6,566 nucleotides of DNA from Clostridia bacterium (lineage in GTDB: Bacteria > Bacillota_A > Clostridia > Oscillospirales > CAG-272): NCBI GenBank assembly GCA_017652965.1, contig JAGBZZ010000126.1:1-6566 (forward strand), given 5' to 3'. The position numbers were made by a program, and so were the translations under genes. Below the pieces are notes generated by a model. It did not search any database. It was not told the DNA's origin and worked only from the letters and a program-made list of their open reading frames with translations. Numbering within the stretch: position 1 is the first letter of the stretch; every line of letters starts with the position of its first letter. Below are positions 1 through 5,012 of the stretch, in pieces.

Positions 1-777
1 GAATGCGCCGCCGAGACCAAAACGCTCGGTGTAAGTAACACCGTGATAGCTGTCATCAGGAGTGGTCAGACCGGGGAACTTATCCGCATTGGCATTCCAG
101 TCGAACTTGCCGCTGTCCACGATGCAGCCGCCCACGGCGGAAGCGTGACCGTCCATGTACTTGGTGGTGGAGTGGGTGACGATATCGGCGCCGAACTCGA
201 AGGGACGGCAGTTAATGGGGGTAGCAAAGGTGTTATCCACGATCAGCGGAACGCCGTGGGCGTGGGCGGCGGTGGCAAACTTCTCAAAGTCAAAGACATC
301 CAGCGAGGGGTTCGAGATGGTCTCACCGAATACCGCCTTGGTGTTCGGGCGGAAGGCGGCCTCCAGCTCATCTGCCGTGCAGTCGGGCGCGACAAAGGTA
401 AAGTCGATGCCCATGCGCTTCATGGTCACGGCGAAAAGGTTGTAGGTGCCGCCGTAAAGAGCCGAGGAGGCCACCACGTGGTCACCACAGCCGGCAATAT
501 TGAACACGGCAAAGAAGTTGGCAGCCTGGCCGGAGGAGGTCAGCATAGCGGCCGTGCCGCCCTCAAGCGCGGCAATGCGCGCCGCCACGGTATCGCAGGT
601 GGGATTCTGCAGGCGGGAGTAGAAGTAGCCGCTGGCCTCCAGGTCAAACAGCTTTCCCATATCCTCGCTGGTCTCATAACGGAAGGTCGTGCTCTGGATG
701 ATCGGGATCTGACGGGGCTCACCGTTTTTCGGGCTATAGCCACCCTGTACGCAAAGTGTCTCGATTCTCTTGCTCAT
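1..777 (-). CDS. metY: O-acetylhomoserine sulfhydrylase (MetY), 3' end outside the window
   Basis: This PLP enzyme of the Cys/Met metabolism family makes homocysteine from O-acetylhomoserine and sulfide in the cytoplasm (family knowledge). The 259 codons present stay open to base 1; full-length relatives have about 425 residues, so the C-terminal third is missing. Visible motifs are YFYSRLQNPT at 51-60 (PLP phosphate contact region), SSGQAA at 81-86, the cofactor aspartate in VDNTFATP (D181), and HSTTKY with the PLP lysine at K206. The stretch FPGLTTPDDSYHG near residues 236-248 is typical of MetY rather than cystathionine gamma-synthase. The ATG at 777 follows GGAGGA (785-790) at a 7-base spacing. 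The gene stands alone behind its own promoter and T-box leader, which points to control by methionyl-tRNA charging. A related O-acetylserine-type sulfhydrylase is possible but less likely. Confidence 0.93.
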   Translation of the reverse strand, partial: MSKRIETLCVQGGYSPKNGEPRQIPIIQSTTFRYETSEDMGKLFDLEASGYFYSRLQNPTCDTVAARIAALEGGTAAMLTSSGQAANFFAVFNIAGCGDHVVASSALYGGTYNLFAVTMKRMGIDFTFVAPDCTADELEAAFRPNTKAVFGETISNPSLDVFDFEKFATAAHAHGVPLIVDNTFATPINCRPFEFGADIVTHSTTKYMDGHASAVGGCIVDSGKFDWNANADKFPGLTTPDDSYHGVTYTERFGLGGAF

Positions 778-808
778 GGATATATCCTCCTAAATACAAA
801 TTACTGTG

Positions 809-842
809 AAAAAAACAAAAGCCGTCTCACGCTTTGATACGG
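809..842 (-). terminator. T-box regulated terminator upstream of metY
   Basis: CCGTATC (842-836) pairs with GAGACGG (828-822) around a 7-base loop, with one A-G mismatch. The run TTTTGTTTTTTT (820-809) follows. The 5' arm overlaps the 3' side of the antiterminator, which gives the expected switch. The same 3' arm has a longer, perfect partner upstream at 929-939 (see findings). Confidence 0.72.
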
Positions 843-866
843 ACAGTATCCGCGGTACCACTCAAA
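833..866 (-). promoter_or_regulatory. T-box antiterminator
   Basis: The helix TTTGA/TCAAA (862-866 with 833-837) and the helix GCGGA/TCCGT (849-853 with 839-843, one G-U pair) flank the 7-base bulge TGGTACC (854-860). The apical loop is TACTG. This is the canonical antiterminator layout, in which the ACC part of the bulge pairs with the free CCA end of uncharged tRNA. The 3' half of the helix is shared with the local terminator, so the two are mutually exclusive. Confidence 0.88.
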
Positions 867-967
867 TTCGCGCCGAGGCGCGCACCTTGCGGGCTCTACC
901 AAGCCCCGTGCCGTAACGCCGCACCTCCGCGGAGACGGCTACCTATCGCCGCCCCGGCTCAGAAAGC

Positions 968-970
968 CAT
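968..970 (-). promoter_or_regulatory. Candidate T-box specifier codon AUG (Met)
   Basis: The 3' side of the internal loop in stem I reads AGGTCTATGG (976 down to 967). ATG is followed by a purine and then directly by the lower helix, which is where the specifier triplet normally sits. It matches the methionine role of the downstream gene. TCT (Ser) or TAT (Tyr) in the same loop are alternatives in other registers but do not fit the gene's function. Confidence 0.75.
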
Positions 971-1070
971 AGACCTCCTGCGCCCCCTCCGTCGGTTTTC
1001 AGCTACCCCGACTCTCTGTAGGATTCCTCGCAGGCGTCCTCTTTCGTCAACGCCTTTCATAATTATGCTT

Positions 1071-1099
1071 ATCATAGCATACGGCATCCGATTTGTCAA
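1071..1099 (-). promoter_or_regulatory. Sigma-A-type promoter of the metY T-box transcript
   Basis: On the minus strand TTGACA (1099-1094) is a perfect -35 box, followed by a 17-base spacer and TATGAT (1076-1071), one base from the -10 consensus. The predicted start near 1064 lies about 20 bases before stem I of the T-box. It begins 12 bases past the end of the upstream operon's terminator. Confidence 0.88.
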
Positions 1100-1111
1100 G
1101 GGGCATCCCAC

Positions 1112-1156
1112 AAAAAAAGCCGCAAAGGCATGCATTTTTGCCCTTGCGGCTTTTTT
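1112..1156 (-). terminator. Intrinsic terminator of the mrnC-hisS-prdX operon (symmetric)
   Basis: An 11-bp stem built on GCCGCAA...TTGCGGC (1119-1129 with 1140-1150, one G-U pair in the minus-strand RNA) encloses a 10-base loop. On the minus strand it is followed by seven Ts (1118-1112), directly after the deacylase stop codon. The plus strand also has a T-run (1151-1156), so it could act both ways, but no plus-strand gene lies upstream of it in this window. Confidence 0.92.
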
Positions 1157-1689
1157 CAAAGCGTGACCGTGCGGTAGGTGTGCCCTACTGCCGGCAGAAA
1201 TTTTTCAAGAAGATCCGAAACCGCAAGCCCAAGGCTTGAGGTGTTGACAAGCGGATGCGCCCCGATCGCCTCGGCCGTGAGAATATCACGGTCGATAAGA
1301 AGAGAGACCTCTCTGTCCTTATCGTGCATAAGGCCGAGGATGCTGGCAGAGCCCGGGGTGGTGCCAAGCAGGCGCTCCATCTCCTCGGGTGAGGCAAATG
1401 AAAGCCGCGCCGTGTCGATCTGTGCCGAGAGGTCCTTGGTCTTGAAGGGCTTATCGCCCGGCATCAGAAGCAGAAAATACGCGGTGTGCTGACGGTTGGT
1501 GAGGAAAAGATTTTTGCAGATGGCCGTGCCAAGCACCGCCTCTACGGCCAGGCAGTCCTCCATCGTGGCGGCGGGGGCATGGTCTACCCTCGTGTAGGAA
1601 ATGCCGAGGCCGTCGAGAAGATCGTAAGCGGCAAGCTCACGCACTTCTCTGCCCGCGGCATCGGCAGGACGCCCGCAAAAAAGTTCCAT
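1156..1689 (-). CDS. prdX: Ala-tRNA(Pro) deacylase, ProX/PrdX (YbaK-like) family
   Basis: A 177-residue freestanding trans-editing protein that, by family, hydrolyses alanine wrongly attached to tRNA-Pro in the cytoplasm. The YbaK/INS fold is recognised from YTRVDHAPAATM near residues 32-43 (H37), the lysine in AICKNLFLTN (K59, the position of the essential YbaK-family lysine), MPGDKPFKTKDLS at about 76-88, LSFASPEEME, and the glycine-rich GTTPGSASILGL starting at 109. The ATG at 1689 shares its A with the hisS stop (TGATG), so translation is probably coupled. A GTG one codon upstream is an alternative start. AGGAGG lies 29-34 bases before the ATG, with a palindrome between. The terminator hairpin follows the stop at once. 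A broader aminoacyl-tRNA deacylase or YbaK-like Cys-tRNA(Pro) editing role cannot be excluded, but the C-terminal half fits ProX best. Confidence 0.88.
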   Translation of the reverse strand: MELFCGRPADAAGREVRELAAYDLLDGLGISYTRVDHAPAATMEDCLAVEAVLGTAICKNLFLTNRQHTAYFLLLMPGDKPFKTKDLSAQIDTARLSFASPEEMERLLGTTPGSASILGLMHDKDREVSLLIDRDILTAEAIGAHPLVNTSSLGLAVSDLLEKFLPAVGHTYRTVTL

Positions 1690-2939
1690 CACACCGTAAA
1701 GGTCGAGATCTCGACCTCCTCCTGCTCGCCCGTTTCCATATTGCGAAGCTGGGCGCGGCCGCTTTCGGCCTCACTGTCACCCACAATAAGGGTGTAGGCC
1801 GCGCCGATTTTGCCGGCGTACTTCATCTGCGCCTTTAGGGAGCGCTCCATCAGATCGCACTCGGCAAAGATGCCGGCACGGCGGAGCCGCTCGCAGGTTG
1901 CCATGGCAAGGCGGGTGGCCGCTTTGCCGAGCGGGGCGATATACACGCGGGGGGTCGCCACCGGGACGTCGGCCGTGCCGAGCGCACGCATCGCAAGGAT
2001 CAGACGGGTAATGCCCATGCCGAAGCCGATACCGGGAAGCGCGGGGCCGCCGAGCGACTCGACAAGCCCGTCGTAACGGCCGCCGCCGCAGACGGTGCTT
2101 TGCGCGCCGATCCCCTCGGCGATAAACTCAAAGACGGTGCGGGTGTAATAGTCAAGACCGCGGACGATGCCGGGGTCTACCGTATAGGAGATGCCCATGG
2201 CATCGAGCAGGGCACGCAGCTCGGCAAAGTGTGCCTCACACGCCTCGCAAAGGTGATCCACCGTGCGGGGCGCCTTCGGGGCGAGGGCGGCGCACTCGGG
2301 GTTCTTGCAGTCGAGAAGGCGCAGGGGGTTGCGGCCAAGGCGGTCACGGCAGGTGTCGCAAAGGACGGCGTGGTTATCGCTGTAGTAGCCGACAAGCGCC
2401 TCACGGTAGGCAGGGCGGCAGCACTTGCAGCCGATGGAGTTTACGTGGAGGCTGACGTTCTTACCAAGGCCGAGGCGGTCAAGCACCGAGGCGGCCACGG
2501 CAATGACGGTGGCATCGGCCGTGGGCGATTCGCTGCCGAAGGTCTCGGTGCCGAACTGGAAGAACTCGCGGCTGCGGCCGGCCTGCGGGGTCTCGTGGCG
2601 GAAGCAGTTGATGATATAGTAGAACTTCTGCGGCATGGCGGCCACGTGCAGGCCGTTTTCGATCAGCGCACGCACGACCGAGGCCGTCCCCTCCGGGCGC
2701 AGGGAGATCGAGCTGTTTTCGTCCCGATCGACAAAGGTGTACATCTCCTTCTGCACAACGTCGGTGGTATCGCCGACACCGCGCACGAAAAGATCGGTGT
2801 TTTCAAAGGTAGGTGTGCGGATCTCGCCAAAGCCGTAACGCTCGGCCTCCTCCCGCACGATGCCCTCGATCTTACGGAAAAGCGGTGTTTCCTCGGGCAA
2901 AATATCCATTGTTCCTCTGATTTTCTGAATCACGGTCAT
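1689..2939 (-). CDS. hisS: Histidyl-tRNA synthetase (class II)
   Basis: This enzyme charges tRNA-His with histidine using ATP. The 416 residues match the usual length of about 420. Class II signatures are in order: RGTMDILP at 8-15, LRPEGT at 80-85, motif 2 FRHE...REFFQ at 113-128, the histidine-specific RGLDYYT at 260-266 and GGGRYDGL at 285-292, and motif 3 GIGFGMGITR at 303-312. An anticodon-binding domain fills roughly 330-416. The insertion at 170-235 has four cysteine groups (C171/C173/C174, C194/C197, C211/C216, C231/C234). This is a possible zinc site that I also associate with other clostridial HisRS. The ATG overlaps the mrnC stop by four bases (ATGA) behind AAAGGGGA, which sits unusually close, so coupled re-initiation is likely. 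It is the middle gene of mrnC-hisS-prdX. Confidence 0.97.
   Translation of the reverse strand: MTVIQKIRGTMDILPEETPLFRKIEGIVREEAERYGFGEIRTPTFENTDLFVRGVGDTTDVVQKEMYTFVDRDENSSISLRPEGTASVVRALIENGLHVAAMPQKFYYIINCFRHETPQAGRSREFFQFGTETFGSESPTADATVIAVAASVLDRLGLGKNVSLHVNSIGCKCCRPAYREALVGYYSDNHAVLCDTCRDRLGRNPLRLLDCKNPECAALAPKAPRTVDHLCEACEAHFAELRALLDAMGISYTVDPGIVRGLDYYTRTVFEFIAEGIGAQSTVCGGGRYDGLVESLGGPALPGIGFGMGITRLILAMRALGTADVPVATPRVYIAPLGKAATRLAMATCERLRRAGIFAECDLMERSLKAQMKYAGKIGAAYTLIVGDSEAESGRAQLRNMETGEQEEVEISTFTV
1700..1717 (-). repeat. Perfect 18-nt palindrome at the hisS/prdX junction
   Basis: AGGTCGAGATCTCGACCT is its own reverse complement. It lies within the last codons of hisS (Val-Glu-Ile-Ser-Thr). 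In the mRNA it can form a 7-bp stem with a GATC loop. AGGAGG (1723-1718) lies directly 5' of it and the prdX ATG is 10 bases 3' of it. Confidence 0.75.
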
Positions 2940-3331
2940 TCCCCTTTCAAGCTATCATAAGAGAGGTCGAGAAGCGCACAAAGCCGCTCATGGCGACCAA
3001 GGTGCGAAAGCATGCCAAGCAGTGCCTCAAAGGCGGTGGCGCGGCGATAGGTGAAATCGCTGGCGCTTTTCGGATGCTGCAGATGCTTGGAGTTGGCGGC
3101 GCGGCGGCAAAGCTCACGCTCATCCTCTGTAAGCTCCGCCTCTATCGCATCCAGCATCGCGGCCTGTGCCGTTGCGTTGACGTAGCGCGTGGAAAAGCTG
3201 TGAAGCGCACCGGACTTTGTCAGCCCCCGTGCGACGGCACGGCGGCGGATATCCAGGGTGTGCACCGCATCTCCAAGGTAGGCAAGCGCGGCCACAGTGG
3301 GCAGATCGCTTTGGCGAATGGCTTCTTCCAT
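2936..3331 (-). CDS. mrnC: Mini-ribonuclease III (Mini-III)
   Basis: This small RNase III lacks a double-stranded RNA-binding domain; in Bacillus it trims the ends of 23S rRNA precursor. The 131-residue protein consists of the catalytic domain alone. LAYLGDAVHTLDIR at about 16-29 holds the first catalytic acid (D21), and TAFEALLGML at about 99-108 holds the second (E102). RRAANSKH at about 76-83 matches the conserved RR-x-x-N stretch of the family. I chose the ATG at 3331 because AAGGAG (3341-3346) lies 9 bases upstream; a GTG at 3337 would be only 3 bases from it. It is the first gene of its operon, with a promoter ending about 30 bases upstream, and overlaps hisS by four bases. In many Firmicutes mrnC follows cysS; here it leads hisS instead. 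Confidence 0.92.
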   Translation of the reverse strand: MEEAIRQSDLPTVAALAYLGDAVHTLDIRRRAVARGLTKSGALHSFSTRYVNATAQAAMLDAIEAELTEDERELCRRAANSKHLQHPKSASDFTYRRATAFEALLGMLSHLGRHERLCALLDLSYDSLKGE

Positions 3332-3359
3332 AGACACTCTCTCCTTTTTTACTCACGCT

Positions 3360-3388
3360 ATTGTATCACATTTTTTCTTTTCCTGCAA
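3360..3388 (-). promoter_or_regulatory. Sigma-A-type promoter of mrnC-hisS-prdX
   Basis: On the minus strand TTGCAG (3388-3383), a 17-base A-rich spacer, and TACAAT (3365-3360). The expected start near 3353 gives a very short leader of about 20 bases before the mrnC start, with no room for a riboswitch. Confidence 0.8.
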
Positions 3389-3394
3389 GTATTT

Positions 3395-3420
3395 TTGGGA
3401 ATTTCATGGAAAATCCCCAA
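3395..3420. repeat. Imperfect inverted repeat between divergent promoters
   Basis: TTGGGAATTT and AAAATCCCCAA face each other around CATGG; 9 of 13 position pairs match. It starts 7 bases upstream of the mrnC -35 box and ends 18 bases upstream of the yggS -35 box. It could be an operator for a regulator acting on either promoter, but no protein can be named and chance is possible in such AT-rich DNA. Confidence 0.35.
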
Positions 3421-3437
3421 TATTCCTGGGAAGGGGG

Positions 3438-3467
3438 TTGCAATCGGAGCGCTTTTTGTGCTATAAT
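3438..3467 (+). promoter_or_regulatory. Extended -10 sigma-A-type promoter of the yggS-rluD operon
   Basis: TTGCAA (3438-3443), an 18-base spacer and a perfect TATAAT (3462-3467) preceded by TGC, which makes an extended -10. The predicted start near 3474 leaves a leader of about 28 bases before yggS. No other promoter or terminator is obvious between here and rluD, so the five genes are probably co-transcribed. Confidence 0.85.
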
Positions 3468-3501
3468 GTAATTTGATATTTTATAACTTTGAGGATCTTT
3501 T

Positions 3502-4272
3502 ATGTCTGAAGCACTCAACTCCCTCCCGTCCTTTTTACCGGATCTTGCGGAATATTCCCACATCCGTGAAAATCTTTCCTCGGTCAGGGCACGCCTGGCG
3601 GCGGCCGCCGCACGCGGCGGCAACCCCACCCCCAAGCTGATTGCCGTGACCAAAAGCGCCACCGATGACGAGGTGCGCGCCCTGCTGCTTTTCGGTGTGG
3701 ATGCCATTGCCGAAAACCGCCCCCAGCTGTTTGTGGCGCGGGCGGCCCTGGCCGATGCCCTTTATGAGGAGGCCGTGGCGCTTGGCCGTACCCCCACGGC
3801 AACCGAGATCCATCTGATCGGCACACTGCAGACCAACAAGGTGCGCCACGTGGTGGGGCGTGCCGCCACTATCCAATCGGTGGATTCCGAGAAGCTGGCC
3901 GCCGAGATCGAGCGGATCGCCGCCAAGCGCGAGCTGACCGTCCCCGTCCTTATCGAGGTAAACTCGGGGCGTGAGGCGCAGAAGGGAGGGCTCATGCCCG
4001 AGGACGTCCCCGCCTTTGCCGCGCATCTTGCGACCCTTCCGCATCTGTGCCCTGTGGGGCTGATGACCATGGGCCCCGACTGTGAAACGGCCGAGGAATA
4101 CCGCCCCTACTTCAAGCTGACCCGCGCCCTGGCAGGCGAGCTTGCCGCCAAGGCCCTGCTGCCCGCCGCCCCCTTGCTTTCCATGGGTATGAGCGGCAGC
4201 TATGAGATCGCCGCCGAGGAGGGGGCGACCATGGTGCGCGTCGGGCGCACCCTCTTCCACAAGCCCAACTGA
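3502..4272 (+). CDS. yggS: YggS/YlmE (PLPBP) family pyridoxal phosphate-binding protein
   Basis: A single-domain TIM-barrel protein resembling the N-terminal domain of alanine racemase. The family has no known enzyme activity and keeps PLP and amino-acid pools in balance. The 256 residues show LIAVTKSA with the PLP lysine K51, AENRPQ at 70-75, HLIGTLQTNK at 104-113, VNSGREAQKGG at 153-163, SMGMSGSYE at 227-235 and VRVGRTLF at 245-252. The last two bind the cofactor phosphate in relatives. About 20 residues precede the usual family N-terminus, but GAGGA (3491-3495) sits 6 bases before this ATG and no later ATG fits. AENRPQ differs from the common GENYVQE/ENRVQE loop, and SGSYE lacks the common Asp of SMGMSxD. 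It is the first gene of its operon and is followed 16 bases later by sepF, the same order as ylmE-ylmF in Bacillus. Confidence 0.93.
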   Translation: MSEALNSLPSFLPDLAEYSHIRENLSSVRARLAAAAARGGNPTPKLIAVTKSATDDEVRALLLFGVDAIAENRPQLFVARAALADALYEEAVALGRTPTATEIHLIGTLQTNKVRHVVGRAATIQSVDSEKLAAEIERIAAKRELTVPVLIEVNSGREAQKGGLMPEDVPAFAAHLATLPHLCPVGLMTMGPDCETAEEYRPYFKLTRALAGELAAKALLPAAPLLSMGMSGSYEIAAEEGATMVRVGRTLFHKPN

Positions 4273-4288
4273 CAAAAAGGAGAACACT

Positions 4289-4723
4289 ATGTCCTTATTC
4301 CGCAAAAAAACACCCGTGGCCCCTCCTGCCTCTGCCCCCGTGGCAGAGCGCACCGTGCCCCTCATGAAGGTGATGCACCCCGAGAAATTCACCGATGCCC
4401 CGCTGATTGCCGACGAGCTGATTGCCGGGCGCACGGTGGTGATGGATCTTACAGAGATGGAGCGTGAGGCCGGCCGCCTTTTGCTGAACTTTATCAGCGG
4501 TGTCACCTATGCCCTGGACGGCAGCATCAAGCGCATTTCCGAGCGCGCCTTTCTGGTGACCCCCGATAACGTTGCCATCGCACCCGAGGAAGCCGAGGAG
4601 GCACTGCGCCGCCACCCTGCCGCATCTCAAGCGGCCTCCCCTGCCGCACAGGCGAAGCCCACCCCCCCTGCCGACCCCGTGGCCGCCATGTTTTCCTCGT
4701 CCGTGAACGAGGAGGAGGACTGA
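4289..4723 (+). CDS. sepF: Cell division protein SepF (YlmF)
   Basis: SepF links FtsZ filaments to the membrane at the division site and forms ring-like polymers (family knowledge). The core domain is clear at about 49-97: TVVMDLTEMEREAGRLLLNF, then SGVTYALDGSIKRISERAF and LVTPDNVAI, with the conserved glycine of the dimer region at G78. The 144-residue protein has an unusually short N-terminus: MSLFRKK, then a Pro/Ala linker, rather than a clear amphipathic membrane helix with an acidic linker. It also has an Ala/Pro-rich tail of about 45 residues ending in EEED. The ATG at 4289 has AAAGGAG (4277-4283) 5 bases upstream. The same frame stays open leftwards into yggS, but that extension has no SepF similarity. 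The GAG GAG GAG GAC codons at the 3' end also supply the ribosome site of ylmG. Confidence 0.95.
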   Translation: MSLFRKKTPVAPPASAPVAERTVPLMKVMHPEKFTDAPLIADELIAGRTVVMDLTEMEREAGRLLLNFISGVTYALDGSIKRISERAFLVTPDNVAIAPEEAEEALRRHPAASQAASPAAQAKPTPPADPVAAMFSSSVNEEED

Positions 4724-4726
4724 GCC

Positions 4727-5005
4727 TTGCAGCTTCTGACCCTTCTTTGCCGTGTATGCGCCCTGATGATCACCGCAACCGAGCTCTGCCTTCTGGTCTA
4801 CGCGATCCTTTCCTGGGTCTCGCCGCCAAGCGGCAGGGACGGTGCCGTCAAGCGCTTTATCACCGCGGTGGGCGAGACGGTCACCATGCCGATGCGCGCC
4901 CTGCTTGAGCGCTTTGATTGGGCGCGGCAATGCCCGATCGACATTTCCTTTCTGGCGACCGTGATCCTGCTTTCCATCTTCCGCTCTATCTTGAGCGGCC
5001 TGTGA
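4727..5005 (+). CDS. ylmG: YggT/YlmG family membrane protein
   Basis: A 92-residue membrane protein of the YggT family, found beside sepF in Gram-positives and in cyanobacteria and plastids; its biochemical role is not settled. Two hydrophobic segments are visible, about residues 10-32 and 72-90. They enclose SWVSPP and the conserved loop VGETVTMPMRALLERF (48-63), which corresponds to the family's TEPILRPFRR region, then CPIDISF before the second helix. The start is TTG at 4727, chosen because AGGAGG (4713-4718, inside the sepF end) lies 8 bases upstream. The first in-frame ATG, residue 14, would cut the first membrane segment. It starts 3 bases after the sepF stop, and lspA follows 7 bases after its own stop. 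Confidence 0.9.
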   Translation: MQLLTLLCRVCALMITATELCLLVYAILSWVSPPSGRDGAVKRFITAVGETVTMPMRALLERFDWARQCPIDISFLATVILLSIFRSILSGL

Positions 5006-5012
5006 GGTTACT

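Larger units (their letters stand above)
809..1064 (-). ncRNA. T-box riboswitch leader of metY, probably tRNA-Met specific
   Basis: The roughly 255-nt leader between the promoter and metY has the parts of a T-box in order. Stem I has a lower helix GAAAG/CTTTC (1041-1045 with 962-966) and a middle helix CCTGCG/CGCAGG (1029-1034 with 977-982). Its distal end has AGAGAG followed by a GTCGG/CCGAC helix (1008-1012 with 991-995). The internal loop between the first two helices carries the candidate specifier AUG. Small hairpins follow at 891-906 and 869-882, then the T-box sequence TGGTACC (854-860) inside an antiterminator, then a terminator and U-run. In known T-boxes, uncharged tRNA pairs with the specifier and with the TGGNACC bulge and prevents termination. 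The 5' end is inferred from the promoter. Confidence 0.93.

Noticed and set aside
43..837. 264-codon open frame on the plus strand
   Set aside because: It lies antisense to metY, whose minus-strand frame has full family motifs and a strong SD. The translation has no recognisable domain and is Gly/Val-rich, as expected of a GC-rich antisense frame.
959..1061. 34-codon ATG-to-TGA frame inside the metY leader (possible leader peptide)
   Set aside because: It has no Shine-Dalgarno, and its sequence coincides with T-box stem I, whose helices explain the base pattern; the frame is probably accidental.
834..1166. 110-codon plus-strand frame across the metY leader
   Set aside because: It starts inside the T-box terminator region, has no ribosome site, and covers the antisense of the leader RNA, promoter and operon terminator.
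2100..2960. 286-codon open frame on the plus strand
   Set aside because: It is antisense to hisS and has the Gly/Ala/Val-rich composition of a shadow frame; hisS is unambiguous.
4202..4288. Upstream extension of the sepF frame into yggS
   Set aside because: The 29 extra residues have no SepF character and overlap a real gene; a strong SD precedes the ATG at 4289.
3535..4506. 323-codon open frame on the minus strand, longer than the gene opposite it
   Set aside because: It is antisense to yggS and part of sepF, both of which have clear family motifs, promoter and ribosome sites. It begins inside sepF without an SD.
4295..4930. 211-codon open frame on the minus strand
   Set aside because: It is antisense to sepF and ylmG, rich in Gly and His, with no domain signature.
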